DNA of 50,779 nt from Bacteroidales bacterium (GTDB taxonomy: Bacteria > Bacteroidota > Bacteroidia > Bacteroidales > JAAYJT01): contig JAAYJT010000006.1 of the NCBI GenBank assembly GCA_012522795.1, positions 1 through 50,779 of the forward strand. The letters run 5' to 3'. A model generated the notes under the pieces. That model searched no databases and had not been told where the DNA came from. It was given only the letters and a program-made list of their open reading frames with translations. A program made the position numbers and the translations under genes. Positions 38,226 to 48,099 of the stretch are shown piece by piece (the stretch's first letter is position 1; each line of letters starts with the position of its first letter).

Positions 38226-38768
38226 ATGGAAATTATAAAAACTGAAATTCCTGATGTGCTGATCATTAAACCAGTTGTTTTCAGGGATGAACGCGGATAT
38301 TTTTTTGAGTCATTTCATTCCGAACGCTATCGTGACTCCGGAATTGACTTTGTTTTTGTTCAGGATAATGAATCGAAATCACAAAAAGGAGTACTTCGTG
38401 GTTTGCATCTTCAGAAACCTCCCTTTGCACAGGGAAAGCTTATCAGAGTGGTAAAGGGAGCAGTGCTGGATGTAGTGGTGGATGTAAGAAGAAACTCCCC
38501 TTATTATGGGAAATGGGTTTCAACTATACTTACCGAAGAAAATAAATGGATGTTCTGGGTCCCGCCGGGCTTTGCCCATGGGTTCCTGACACTTGAAAAC
38601 GACACGGTCTTTTTTTATAAATGTACTGCTTTTTATAATAAAGGATCAGAAATGGCTATCCGCTGGAACGACCCTCAGCTTGCAATAAATTGGGGTATTG
38701 AAGATCCGATATTGTCAGAAAAAGACAAAAACTCACCCTTTTTCAGTGAATTCATAAGTCCGTTTTAA
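38226..38768 (+). CDS. rfbC: dTDP-4-dehydrorhamnose 3,5-epimerase
   Basis: This 180-residue cupin enzyme makes dTDP-4-keto-L-rhamnose for surface glycans. The signature KGVLRGLHLQ (catalytic H61), K71 in QGKLIRVVKGAVLDVVVDVR, and FWVPPGFAHGFLTL are present. rfbA, rfbB and rfbD are not next to it, so the gene stands apart from a glycan cluster. Confidence 0.95.
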   Translation: MEIIKTEIPDVLIIKPVVFRDERGYFFESFHSERYRDSGIDFVFVQDNESKSQKGVLRGLHLQKPPFAQGKLIRVVKGAVLDVVVDVRRNSPYYGKWVSTILTEENKWMFWVPPGFAHGFLTLENDTVFFYKCTAFYNKGSEMAIRWNDPQLAINWGIEDPILSEKDKNSPFFSEFISPF

Positions 38769-38800
38769 TTTTTTTATCCTTTCATAATGGCATGATTATG

Positions 38801-38921
38801 AATTGCCACCGGCTTTAGTTTGGGCTAAAGCCCGTGGGGAAGGGAGAGTATTTATTTGTTAAACGGGCTAAAGCCCGTTCCTATTCATAACATTTTCCAT
38901 TTTCTCCCGAGTCATTCGGGA
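38801..38921. repeat. Dispersed CTAAAGCC-type intergenic repeat, copy B (double)
   Basis: AATTGCCACCGGCTTTAG (38801-38818), GGGCTAAAGCCCG (38822-38834), the palindrome AACGGGCT-AA-AGCCCGTT (38862-38879) and TCCCGAGTCATTCGGGA (38905-38921) follow each other. The first and last parts recur in copy C near 50.5 kb, and the AACGGGCT part with its flank ATTCAT recurs in copy A. This fills most of the 298-bp gap between rfbC and the convergent exporter gene. Confidence 0.7.
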
Positions 38922-39066
38922 TCCATTATCCATTTATTATTTCACTTCTACAGTGCTTAGGAATGGAATTTGTCCGATTTTCTACCAATTACATTAAGTT
39001 TTTGTTATATTGCATATTCCGGCATCAGTTTCGATGGATCAATTATATATTTTTATATTCTATTTT

Positions 39067-39969
39067 TTAGCATTTTGAATCATATTCAGTTTCAATGATA
39101 TTTCTTTCTAACTGAATTGTAGTATGACTTATCCCAAACTTATTTTTAAGCTCTTTCTGAAGCTTCTGAATAAATTCATCATTTTTCTGTTCATCAGTTA
39201 CAACGTGTACAGTAAGCGCTACCTGGGTTGTACTCAAAGCCCAAACATGCAGGTCATGAATATTTTTGACACCTTCTCTGGTCAACAAGTAATTGTTTAT
39301 CTGTTCAATATCAATATGCTTAGGAACTGCATCAAGGGCCAGATTTATTGCATCAATAAATAAACCCCACGTACCCCACAGGATCACAAGAATAATTATA
39401 AAACTTGTAATAGGGTCAATCCAAAGTATTCCGGTAATATTAATCAATAAACCTGCTATCACCACTCCGAGTGAAACACCTGCATCGGCAGCCATATGCA
39501 AAAAAGCTCCCTTTACGTTAATATCTTCCTTTTGCCCCCTGAAAAACAATAAAGCTGTAAATGTATTGATAATCACACCAATAGCAGCAACTATCATAAC
39601 CTGGGTTCCTCCTACCGGTTCGGGTTCAATTAATTTATGAATAGCATCGCGGGCTATAATTATCACTGCACCAAACAGCAGTAAAGCATTAAGCAGCGAA
39701 ACCAAAATTGTAGTCTTACGAAATCCATAGGTGTATTTCCCACCTGGCTTTAATGTTGACATCCATGCAGCAGCCCACGCAAAAGCCAATCCAAGTATAT
39801 CACTGATATTATGACCTGCATCAGCTAATAAAGCTGATGAATTGGCAATAAAACCATACATTACTTCCAGAATCACAAATAAAATATTTAAGCCTATGCC
39901 AATGGCAAAAGCTTTTCGATATTTCAGCGGATGGACATCTGTATGATCATGCTTATGTGTATGAGCCAT
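39067..39969 (-). CDS. Cation diffusion facilitator, Zn2+ exporter (CzcD/ZitB type)
   Basis: This 300-residue inner-membrane protein exchanges Zn2+ for H+. The His-rich N-terminus MAHTHKHDHTDVH is followed by six helices with the metal site HNISD (H53, D57) in helix 2 and HMAAD (H158, D162) in helix 5; two His and two Asp is the zinc-selective pattern. A cytosolic C-terminal domain ends the protein (INNYLLTREGVKNIHDLHVWALS, the metal-sensing part). Length is typical. Confidence 0.93.
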   Translation of the reverse strand: MAHTHKHDHTDVHPLKYRKAFAIGIGLNILFVILEVMYGFIANSSALLADAGHNISDILGLAFAWAAAWMSTLKPGGKYTYGFRKTTILVSLLNALLLFGAVIIIARDAIHKLIEPEPVGGTQVMIVAAIGVIINTFTALLFFRGQKEDINVKGAFLHMAADAGVSLGVVIAGLLINITGILWIDPITSFIIILVILWGTWGLFIDAINLALDAVPKHIDIEQINNYLLTREGVKNIHDLHVWALSTTQVALTVHVVTDEQKNDEFIQKLQKELKNKFGISHTTIQLERNIIETEYDSKC

Positions 39970-40153
39970 GCTTAATTATTTTTCGTATTCCAATATATCA
40001 CATGTCTATCCTGAATAGTTCAAACATCAGGATAATAATTATATCATAACCCGGAACCTGCATTTGATAACAAAGATTTCAGCAAGCCCGGTAAATGACA
40101 AAACATATTTCAAATTGCTAAGATGAAAACTCAGGATCGTGATACTTATATTA

Positions 40154-40984
40154 TCACATTTTATCAATAAATGTTTTCATTTCCTGCTGAATTTCTTCTG
40201 CTGCCTTTCTTGCCTCATCAGCAAAGTCCTCATTATCAGCGGCATAAATAACACTTCTTGAAGCATTGATTATTAAACCAATATCCCGGTTCAAACCATA
40301 ATGAACCACTTCAGCCAGACTTCCACCCTGAGCGCCAATACCGGGGACAAGCAAAAAATGATCAGGAACTGTTTTTCTGATTTCAGCAAGTATAGGTGCC
40401 TTAGTAGCTCCTACAACAAACATGGTATTATCACTACTTCCCCATGAAGCAGTGGTTCTTAAAACTTGTTCAAAAAGTTTCGCATTATTTTCCAACACCT
40501 GAAATTGAAAATCCTCAGCCCCCTTGTTTGAGGTAAGAGCTAGTATAATAGCCCATTTTCCGGAATATTGCAAAAATGGTTTTACTGAATCGGAACCCAT
40601 ATAAGGAGCAACGGTAATGGCATCGAACCCGAATCCATTTGTATCATCGAGAAATGCTTTTGCATATTGCAATGAAGTGTTACCAATATCTCCGCGTTTG
40701 GCATCGGCAATAGTGAAGATTTCAGGGTGATTATTTCTGAGATATTCAATCGTCCTTGACAAGCTTTGCCATCCTTTAATGCCCAGGCTTTCATAAAAAG
40801 CAAGATTGGGCTTATATGCAATGCAAAGATGGTGAGTAGCATCGATTATCTGTCTGTTGAATTCAAAAACCGGATCATCGGATTTGAGCAGATGCACAGG
40901 AATTTTTTCAATATCGGTATCTAATCCGATACACAGAAAAGACCGTTTGCTTTTGATCTCACTTATCAATTCATCTTTTGTCAT
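40154..40984 (-). CDS. pyrF: Orotidine 5'-phosphate decarboxylase (long form)
   Basis: This 276-residue enzyme converts OMP to UMP, the last step of pyrimidine synthesis. The active-site motif DAKRGDIGNT (D94, K96, D99) is present, as are FLCIGLDTD at the N-terminus and LLVPGIGAQGG near residue 218. The length and motif belong to the second PyrF subfamily. It lies 77 bp after prfA on the same strand and may share its transcript. Confidence 0.96.
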   Translation of the reverse strand: MTKDELISEIKSKRSFLCIGLDTDIEKIPVHLLKSDDPVFEFNRQIIDATHHLCIAYKPNLAFYESLGIKGWQSLSRTIEYLRNNHPEIFTIADAKRGDIGNTSLQYAKAFLDDTNGFGFDAITVAPYMGSDSVKPFLQYSGKWAIILALTSNKGAEDFQFQVLENNAKLFEQVLRTTASWGSSDNTMFVVGATKAPILAEIRKTVPDHFLLVPGIGAQGGSLAEVVHYGLNRDIGLIINASRSVIYAADNEDFADEARKAAEEIQQEMKTFIDKM

Positions 40985-41061
40985 AAATATTATGATTCCC
41001 TATAAGTTAAGGTTTTAATTTTTAGACAGGTAATAGTTTATTTCTAAATTTCAAACAAGTT

Positions 41062-42135
41062 TTAACCGTTGACAGCTTCTTTCATTTTTTCTGCATTTTC
41101 TGCAAGTTGCAGGGCATCAATCATATCTTGAATATCACCATCCATAAACGATGGCAGATTATAAACTGACAAACCAATTCTATGATCGGTAATCCTGCCC
41201 TGTGAGTAATTATAAGTGCGGATTTTAGCCGAACGGTCGCCTGTACTTACCATAGTTCGCCGTTTTGAGGTAATTTCATCAAGATATTTCTGATATTCCT
41301 GTTCATAAATCCGTGAACGCAGTACTGACAAAGCCTTTTCATAATTCCTAATCTGCGACTTCTGATCCTGACACTGAACTACTATGCCTGTTGGAATATG
41401 AACCAGACGTACAGCCGAGTATGTAGTATTAACCGACTGACCTCCAGGTCCCGACGAGCAATATGTATCTTTTCGAATGTCTTCAGGTTTAATTTCAACA
41501 TCAAACTCATCGGCTTCAGGTAACACTGCAACAGTAGCTGCCGAAGTATGTACCCTGCCCTGTGTTTCGGTTTGTGGCACACGCTGAACACGATGCACCC
41601 CCGATTCATATTTTAGCTCACGATAAACTTTTTCACCAGTAACATTTGCAATTATTTCCTTATATCCGCCCACCGTGCCTTCAGTATAATCAACCAGTTC
41701 AATCTTCCAGCGCTTGGTTTCGCAATACTTTGTGTACATTCTAAAGAGGTCGCCGGCAAAAATACTTGCCTCGTCACCACCGGTTCCTGCCCTAATCTCA
41801 AGGATAGCATTTTTAGTATCCTGGGGATCAGAAGGTATAAGCAATATTTTTATTTCTTCCTCAAGCAAATCCATTTCTTCAGTAAGGTTCTGAATTTCTT
41901 CCTTTGCCAAAGCTCTGAATTCTTCATCCTTTTCATTATACAGCACTTCTTTTGCCGATGTTAGATCGCTTTCGAGTTTAACAAAGCGTAAATATTTTTC
42001 AACAACAGGCTGTAAGTCCTTGTAATCGCGGTTAAGTTTAACATAACGCTTCATGTCGCTCATGACATCAGGTTCGTTAAGTTGTTGTTCTATTTCTTTC
42101 CAGCGATTATGAAGAGCCTCTAACTTATCAAGCAT
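41062..42135 (-). CDS. prfA: Peptide chain release factor 1
   Basis: This 357-residue factor releases peptides at UAA and UAG. The GGQ hydrolysis motif (SSGPGGQSVNTT) is near residue 232, and the codon-reading tripeptide position in RVPQTETQGRVHTSA near 186 reads PQT. The start MLDKLEALHNRW is preferred to a Met ten codons upstream, because a -7 element at 42163-42170 places the transcription start inside that extension and release factors begin in this way. Confidence 0.96.
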   Translation of the reverse strand: MLDKLEALHNRWKEIEQQLNEPDVMSDMKRYVKLNRDYKDLQPVVEKYLRFVKLESDLTSAKEVLYNEKDEEFRALAKEEIQNLTEEMDLLEEEIKILLIPSDPQDTKNAILEIRAGTGGDEASIFAGDLFRMYTKYCETKRWKIELVDYTEGTVGGYKEIIANVTGEKVYRELKYESGVHRVQRVPQTETQGRVHTSAATVAVLPEADEFDVEIKPEDIRKDTYCSSGPGGQSVNTTYSAVRLVHIPTGIVVQCQDQKSQIRNYEKALSVLRSRIYEQEYQKYLDEITSKRRTMVSTGDRSAKIRTYNYSQGRITDHRIGLSVYNLPSFMDGDIQDMIDALQLAENAEKMKEAVNG

Positions 42136-42162
42136 AAAATTAAAATCTTTAAAAAATGGGTA

Positions 42163-42170
42163 CAAAGTTA
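42163..42170 (-). promoter_or_regulatory. Candidate -7 promoter element for prfA
   Basis: TAACTTTG on the minus strand fits TAnnTTTG, 27 bp before the preferred prfA start. No good -33 box. Confidence 0.4.
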
Positions 42171-42224
42171 CTAATTTTCGGGGTTATAGTTGAAAAATCC
42201 TTATTGATTTTCAATTCATTTTGC

Positions 42225-42232
42225 TAATTTTG
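42225..42232 (+). promoter_or_regulatory. Candidate -7 element for the type IX-secreted protein gene
   Basis: TAATTTTG fits TAnnTTTG, 26 bp before the start at 42259; ATTG at 42203-42206 is a weak -33 candidate with an 18-bp spacer. Confidence 0.45.
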
Positions 42233-42258
42233 CTGCTCATATCCAATACAGGAACTTT

Positions 42259-43473
42259 ATGATACAACGATTTTTAATTCTCCTTTTAAGTATAGCTCTG
42301 TCAGGTTTAATTTACAGTCAGGAAATTGACTTTTTCATTGTTGACAGGAACGGAGATGAAATGAACGACACTGTATATATCATCGAAAGTATGACTTTGA
42401 ACTTAAGTACTAATTTTGAGCAACTTGGCATTGAATATGTATTTTTTGAAGACAACGATTCATACGGCAATGAAGAAAAAGCGTTTCCAATAGGTTTTGA
42501 CTTTAAGTTTTATGATGAAAATAAAGACAGTTTTTATATTGCTCCTACGGGTTTTTTAAATCTTGAAGGACCAAACAGACCATTAAGGTATCCTAATGAG
42601 GTTATCCCTTTTCCTGGAGCGCCTTCTCTCAAAAACAGTATTTATGGTTGTTTTATGGCCTGGGAACCAGTAAGTGATAAAAGTGTAAGTATTTATCGGA
42701 CGGACACCACCGTTTGTGTCACATGGTGTGAATCGCCGGTTGATACTCCTGCAATGCCAGATAATACAACCGGAACATTCCAGATAGTGTTAAACAACGA
42801 AAACAAAATTTTCATTCATCTTGTAAACATACCCAAATCAGAAAAATATGGTGGACGGGCTACTGTTGGGATTGTGTCAGCAGATAAAAATAGATTCACT
42901 GCCATTGATACAATGAATAATACACAATGGACTCCATTACAAGAACGGTCGTTTATATTTACTCCTGAAGATGATTATGTAAAATACGAAGATGATAGCA
43001 TTTACTATGATCCCCATCCGGTTCCGGATCATATAGTCTGGTACGAAATTGATGATTCAGTCCATAAAACTGAAATAGGTTCAAACTTTAATATCAGTGT
43101 AAAACCTAAGCAAACAACCACTTATCGTGCTGAATTATATTCATGCTGGGGCGATATAATTGCAAGCGCTGAAATAACAGTAGGTATAGCCGGCGCTTTT
43201 CCCAATGCTTTCAGACCAGCTTCAGGATATGACGAAAACAAAACATTTAAAATAGTGCTCAAGGAAACCAATGTGGAGGTTGTTGGTTATTTGCTTCAGG
43301 TTTATAACCGTTGGGGGCAGCTTGTTTTTGAAACTGATGATTATGAGGAAGGATGGGATGGCACTTTTAAAGGAAGTGCCTGTCCAGCAGGCATTTACAA
43401 CTGGACTCTCATGTTTGAGGAAAGTGGAAAAGGTAAAATTGCAAATTCTGGATCAGTAATGCTGCTACGCTGA
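42259..43473 (+). CDS. Type IX secretion substrate with gliding-motility C-terminal domain (type B)
   Basis: This 404-residue protein has a signal peptide (about 1-20, ending LIYSQ) and a C-terminal domain from about residue 310 with the gliding-motility-associated pattern: FPNAFRPASGYDENKTF, LQVYNRWGQLVFET, EGWDGTFKGSACPAGIYNW. This is the CHU_C/type B sorting signal for export and surface attachment by the type IX system. The middle region (about 30-300) is beta-rich and unrecognised. No type IX machinery gene is nearby. Confidence 0.88.
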   Translation: MIQRFLILLLSIALSGLIYSQEIDFFIVDRNGDEMNDTVYIIESMTLNLSTNFEQLGIEYVFFEDNDSYGNEEKAFPIGFDFKFYDENKDSFYIAPTGFLNLEGPNRPLRYPNEVIPFPGAPSLKNSIYGCFMAWEPVSDKSVSIYRTDTTVCVTWCESPVDTPAMPDNTTGTFQIVLNNENKIFIHLVNIPKSEKYGGRATVGIVSADKNRFTAIDTMNNTQWTPLQERSFIFTPEDDYVKYEDDSIYYDPHPVPDHIVWYEIDDSVHKTEIGSNFNISVKPKQTTTYRAELYSCWGDIIASAEITVGIAGAFPNAFRPASGYDENKTFKIVLKETNVEVVGYLLQVYNRWGQLVFETDDYEEGWDGTFKGSACPAGIYNWTLMFEESGKGKIANSGSVMLLR

Positions 43474-43516
43474 TTTATTATTCATTATTAGTTAATGACC
43501 CGGCTTTAATATTTTT

Positions 43517-43550
43517 TTTGAATAGCAGCAAGCATTTTTTCATACCTTTG
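43517..43550 (+). promoter_or_regulatory. Promoter of guaB
   Basis: TTTG (43517-43520), a 22-bp spacer and TACCTTTG (43543-43550), 81 bp before the guaB start. Confidence 0.55.
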
Positions 43551-43631
43551 CATCTTGTCTTCCTGCAATAAGCAGTTGTAAAATTAGTTTTCTGGATATT
43601 TAGTAGTAAATAAAATTTTAAAAAACGCATT

Positions 43632-45104
43632 ATGTCGTTAGATAAAGAAAAATTCGCCGGCGAAGGTTTTACTTTCGATGATGTACTTCTGGTTCCGGCT
43701 TATTCAGAAGTCCAGCCACGCAAAGCCGATACTTCAACCCTGTTTTCAAGAAATATAAGGCTGAACATACCTATTGTTTCATCTGCCATGGATACAGTTA
43801 CTGAATCCGGTATGGCTATTGCCATGGCACAGGAAGGTGGTATAGGAGTGTTGCATAAAAATATAGGTATCATGGAACAGGCTGCTGAAGTTCGCAAGGT
43901 AAAACGTGCGGAAAGCGGTATGATCATTGACCCTGTAACGCTTAACGAAAAGGCTCTGGTAGGCGATGCACTTAAAATAATGGCTGAGTTCAAAATCGGT
44001 GGAATCCCTGTTGTAAACAAAGCAAACAAGCTTGTTGGAATAATCACAAATCGTGACCTGCGGTTCGAGACCAATCCGAAACGTCCCATTGCTGAAATTA
44101 TGACAGTGGAAAACCTGATCACTACAACTGGATTTATTGATTTTAAGAAAGCCGAGGAGATTTTTCAAAAGCATAAAATAGAGAAACTGCCCGTAGTAGA
44201 TAAAAACAACAAATTAATAGGGCTGATAACTTATAAAGACATAATAAAGATCAAAGCTCGTCCCAATGCCTGCAAAGACGATAAAGGAAGACTAAGGGTA
44301 GCAGCGGCGGTAGGTATTACGGTTGATATTCTTGATCGTGCAAAAGAACTGGTTGCTAATGATGTGGATGCTATTGTTATTGATACTGCTCATGGTCATT
44401 CAAAAGGCGTTTTTGAAGCAATAAAACTATTGAGAAATAATTTCCCTGATGTACAACTGATTGCCGGGAATATTGGCACCGCAGAAGCGGCACATGCTCT
44501 GGCTAAAATCGGTATTGATGCTGTGAAAGTAGGCATAGGACCGGGTTCAATATGCACGACCAGAGTAATTGCAGGAATTGGAGTACCACAGCTTTCAGCA
44601 GTTTTTGAAGTTAGCAGGGCACTAAAGGATACTGGTATACCAATTATAGCAGATGGCGGCATCAGATACAGCGGCGATATTGTAAAAGCCCTTGCGGCAG
44701 GAGCGCATTCGGTAATGGTTGGCTCATTAATTGCCGGTGTTGAAGAGTCGCCCGGCGAAACTATAATTTTTGAAGGACGAAAGTTCAAGAAATACAGAGG
44801 CATGGGTTCAATTGAAGCTATGCAGAAAGGTTCAAAAGATAGATATTACCAGTTTGAAGAAGAAGATTTCAGCAAACTGGTTCCCGAAGGAATAGTTGGT
44901 AGAGTGCCGTATAAAGGCACACTGTCAGAAGTAGTTCATCAATTGGTAGGAGGTTTGAGAGCAGGTATGGGCTACACGGGATCCCAAAATATAGAAATGC
45001 TGCAGCAGGCTAAATTCATCAAAATCACTCAGGCCGGGGTTGTTGAAAGTCACCCTCACGACATTACCATAACAAGCGAGGCCCCTAACTATAGCAAAAG
45101 ATAG
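43632..45104 (+). CDS. guaB: IMP dehydrogenase
   Basis: This 490-residue enzyme oxidises IMP to XMP with NAD+, the committed step to [18 protein letters not shown] at the N-terminus, two CBS domains (about 95-205), the catalytic Cys loop GPGSICTTR (C308), [20 protein letters not shown] and the mobile flap with [11 protein letters not shown] are all present. Length is typical. It is followed after 93 bp by the isomerase cluster. Confidence 0.98.
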   Translation: MSLDKEKFAGEGFTFDDVLLVPAYSEVQPRKADTSTLFSRNIRLNIPIVSSAMDTVTESGMAIAMAQEGGIGVLHKNIGIMEQAAEVRKVKRAESGMIIDPVTLNEKALVGDALKIMAEFKIGGIPVVNKANKLVGIITNRDLRFETNPKRPIAEIMTVENLITTTGFIDFKKAEEIFQKHKIEKLPVVDKNNKLIGLITYKDIIKIKARPNACKDDKGRLRVAAAVGITVDILDRAKELVANDVDAIVIDTAHGHSKGVFEAIKLLRNNFPDVQLIAGNIGTAEAAHALAKIGIDAVKVGIGPGSICTTRVIAGIGVPQLSAVFEVSRALKDTGIPIIADGGIRYSGDIVKALAAGAHSVMVGSLIAGVEESPGETIIFEGRKFKKYRGMGSIEAMQKGSKDRYYQFEEEDFSKLVPEGIVGRVPYKGTLSEVVHQLVGGLRAGMGYTGSQNIEMLQQAKFIKITQAGVVESHPHDITITSEAPNYSKR

Positions 45105-45197
45105 AAACAGAATATTTTTAATGCCAACGGGCATCATGTTTTTAATTTATTTTATTTTCGCCAAAAGAAATCTAAATCTGAATTAAAATTCTTATCC

Positions 45198-47213
45198 ATG
45201 ACAACTAAATTAATCGCCAGAAAGATGACCGCTTTAAGAAAAGTAATAGCGCTTATTATGGCTCTGTTTTTCATTTTAGGCAATGTTGCAGCGCAAGACA
45301 TTAGTAAAGAGATTATTGCTGAAATAGGCAGTGAAAAAATTACGGTAGAAGATTTTTTAAAGGTTTATCGCAAAAACAATGCTCAGACCGATAAGCTTGA
45401 ACTAAAATCGCTTCAGGAATATCTTGATTTATATATCAATTTCAGGCTAAAGGTTTTGGAAGCTGAAGACACCGGATTACAAAATGAGCAGTCGTTCAAG
45501 GATGAATTACAGGGATACCGGGAACAACTTGCCAAACCCTACCTTGTTGATGAAGAAGCAACTGAAAGACTTATAAAGGAAGCTTACGACAGATCGCTGG
45601 AAGATATTCGTGCCAGCCATTTACTTATCAGAGTTGAAAAACAAGCTTTACCTGAAGATACACTGAAAGCATGGAATAAGACTATGGACCTTTACAAACG
45701 TGTAAAAGCAGGAGAAAAATTTGAAGATCTTGCGCTTGAGTTCTCAGAAGACCAGTCGGTTCGTGACCGTGAAGCCGCCGGCAGGATCATGCAGGGTAAT
45801 AAAGGCGATTTAGGATATTTCAGCGCTTTTGATATGATATATGCTTTTGAATCAGGAGCTTATGCCCTCCAAAAAGGTGATGTTTCAATGCCGATAAGAA
45901 GCGAATACGGATATCATCTGATTTATATTACTGACAGGAAACCTGCAATGGGCAAAGCACTTATAGCACACATTCTGCTTCTTAACCCTTCAGAAGACAA
46001 AGCAAAGGACAGCGCAGTGCAGAAAGAAAAAATCAACGAAGCATACAACAAGCTTCTTGCAGGCGAACCCTTTGAAGATGTAGCACGTACCTATAGCGAC
46101 GATCGCTCAACTGCCGATAAAGGCGGTGTTTTGCAATGGTTTGGTTCGAACCGTATGATACCTGATTTTATCTACCAGATATCATTAATAAAAGAACCAG
46201 GCGAATTCTCAAAACCTTTTCATTCACATATAGGATGGCATATTATAAAACTGCTGGAACTGAATAAACCCGGCTCTTTTGAAGATTCATATGCCGAAAT
46301 TAAAGACAACGTACAAAAGAATGAGCGTTCGGTAATAATAAAACAATCGCTTGTAAAAAGGATTAAAAACGAATACGGTTTCAAAGAAAATCCAAAATCA
46401 CTTGAAACATTCTATCAGAACGTAACTGATTCCGTTTTTTCAGGTTCGTGGAGCATACCCCGCAAAATGAGCCTTAAAAAAGAACTTTTTACCATAGGTC
46501 AGCAAAGCGTTTTACAGCAGGATTTTGCTGATTATATTGTGAAAAATCAACGCAGAGGCACTAAGGAAAACATCCGATTCTATGTGGATGAAGCCTATAA
46601 GAAGTTCGTTGAAACGGTTCTACTTGACTATGAAGACAAACAACTGGAAAACAAATATCCTGAGTTTAAAGCACTTGTAAATGAATACAGGGATGGTATT
46701 TTGCTGTTTGAACTTACTGATAAGAAAATCTGGTCAAGGGCAGTGCAGGATACAATTGGGCTGGCCGAATTTCATAAACAACACGAAAATGATTATATAT
46801 GGGGCGAACGTGCCGATGCTTCTGTTTACACATTAACCGATACAGACAACAAGAAAATTGATCTGATATTACAAATGATCGCCAGTAAGGTTCCAAACAA
46901 TGAAATACTTGACACTATTAACATTGATACCCAGGGTCTGACTATAAAACGCAGTTTATTCCAGAAAGGTGAAAATGAAGACGTGGACGCTACAAGCTGG
47001 GAAAAAGGAACCATAAACAAAATTGAGAAAGACAATCAAACAATTCTGGTCTTTATTCATAATGTGCTTGAACCTACACCCAAAAAACTTAATGAAGTCA
47101 GGGGGCTGGTAACTGCTGATTATCAGAATTATCTGGAAAAAGAATGGATACAGGAGCTCAGGGCAAAATTTCCGGTTAAAGTAAATAACGAATTACTTAC
47201 GCAAATAAAATAA
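45198..47213 (+). CDS. Periplasmic peptidyl-prolyl isomerase, two PpiC domains
   Basis: This 671-residue protein folds outer-membrane and secreted proteins in the periplasm. A signal peptide ends near residue 33 (NVAAQ); a SurA-N-like helical chaperone part follows (about 35-125), then two parvulin domains (about 130-240, with ASHLLIRVEKQ and KGDLGYFSAFDMIYAFE; about 250-355, with AHILLLNPSED and KGGVLQWFGSNRMIPDF). The C-terminal third is helical and unassigned. The start codon could also be the Met at residue 10. It forms a tight cluster with the next two genes. Confidence 0.9.
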   Translation: MTTKLIARKMTALRKVIALIMALFFILGNVAAQDISKEIIAEIGSEKITVEDFLKVYRKNNAQTDKLELKSLQEYLDLYINFRLKVLEAEDTGLQNEQSFKDELQGYREQLAKPYLVDEEATERLIKEAYDRSLEDIRASHLLIRVEKQALPEDTLKAWNKTMDLYKRVKAGEKFEDLALEFSEDQSVRDREAAGRIMQGNKGDLGYFSAFDMIYAFESGAYALQKGDVSMPIRSEYGYHLIYITDRKPAMGKALIAHILLLNPSEDKAKDSAVQKEKINEAYNKLLAGEPFEDVARTYSDDRSTADKGGVLQWFGSNRMIPDFIYQISLIKEPGEFSKPFHSHIGWHIIKLLELNKPGSFEDSYAEIKDNVQKNERSVIIKQSLVKRIKNEYGFKENPKSLETFYQNVTDSVFSGSWSIPRKMSLKKELFTIGQQSVLQQDFADYIVKNQRRGTKENIRFYVDEAYKKFVETVLLDYEDKQLENKYPEFKALVNEYRDGILLFELTDKKIWSRAVQDTIGLAEFHKQHENDYIWGERADASVYTLTDTDNKKIDLILQMIASKVPNNEILDTINIDTQGLTIKRSLFQKGENEDVDATSWEKGTINKIEKDNQTILVFIHNVLEPTPKKLNEVRGLVTADYQNYLEKEWIQELRAKFPVKVNNELLTQIK

Positions 47214-47224
47214 GTTTCCAGAAC

Positions 47225-48079
47225 ATGAACAGGCTGATACTGTTTTTCCTGACAGTTGTCGTACTGCTGGGCGGATGTCAATATTTATCCACTGCTACCA
47301 GCAACGAAATAGTATTGGCACGAGTTCACAACAAATATCTTTGTTACTCAGATATTCAGGACATGATTGTTGGAAAGGGATTATCATCTCAGGACAGTCT
47401 TACAATAGTCCAGAATGTGGTAAACAGTTGGGTAAGAAAACAGTTACTGCTCGATCAGGCAGAGAAGACACTTACACCTGATGAAAAAGACTTTAGTAAA
47501 CAGCTTGAAGAATATCGTAATAGTTTGGTAATATATGAGTTTGAATCAAGTATAATAAGCCAGAAGTTGGATACAGTGGTTAGCTTAAAAGAAATTCAGA
47601 CATACTACGATCAGAATATGCAGAATTTTGAATTGAAGGAAAATATTATAAAAGCTGATTATGTCCAGATACTTGACGATCAAAAACAATTACCACGCTT
47701 GAAGAAGCTCTGGCAGAACCATGATATAAGAAGTAAAACTGAGCTAGAAAAATATTGCATTCAAAATGGCTTAAATTACTCGCTTTTTGATGACTCGTGG
47801 ATTTATTTCTCTGATCTGCTGAACATTATACCTATAAACACCTATAACCAGGAAAACTTTATCCGTTACAACAGAAATATAGAAGTAATGGATTCGCTGT
47901 ACGTTTATCTGGTTGAAATCAAAGATTTTAAAATAAAAGAAAGCATTGCTCCGTTAAGCATGCACGAAAACAATATCAGACAAATAATTGTAAACCGTCG
48001 TAAACTCGAGTTGTTGCAAAATCTTCAGAACGAGATCTATGAAAATGCGCTGACAAACAATTATTTTGAGATTTATTAA
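47225..48079 (+). CDS. SurA-N-like lipoprotein without an isomerase domain
   Basis: This 284-residue protein has a lipoprotein signal (LLGGC, C18). The body resembles the SurA N-terminal chaperone fold (VLARVHNKYLCYSDIQDMIVGKGLSSQDSLTIVQNVVNSWVRKQLLLDQAEK) and its helical ending, but no parvulin domain is found between them; the middle carries FELKENIIKADYVQIL in its place. Located 11 bp after the first isomerase and 20 bp before the next, so co-expressed. Likely a membrane-anchored chaperone partner. Confidence 0.8.
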   Translation: MNRLILFFLTVVVLLGGCQYLSTATSNEIVLARVHNKYLCYSDIQDMIVGKGLSSQDSLTIVQNVVNSWVRKQLLLDQAEKTLTPDEKDFSKQLEEYRNSLVIYEFESSIISQKLDTVVSLKEIQTYYDQNMQNFELKENIIKADYVQILDDQKQLPRLKKLWQNHDIRSKTELEKYCIQNGLNYSLFDDSWIYFSDLLNIIPINTYNQENFIRYNRNIEVMDSLYVYLVEIKDFKIKESIAPLSMHENNIRQIIVNRRKLELLQNLQNEIYENALTNNYFEIY

Positions 48080-48099
48080 AAACCCCGAACGATATTTTG

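Noticed and set aside
42136-42165. Upstream Met extending PrfA by 10 residues
   Set aside because: A -7 element overlaps this segment and release factor 1 proteins begin at MLDKLEAL-type starts.
45121-45134. Small hairpin ATGCC-AACG-GGCAT after guaB
   Set aside because: The stem is five base pairs and lacks a continuous T-run directly after it.
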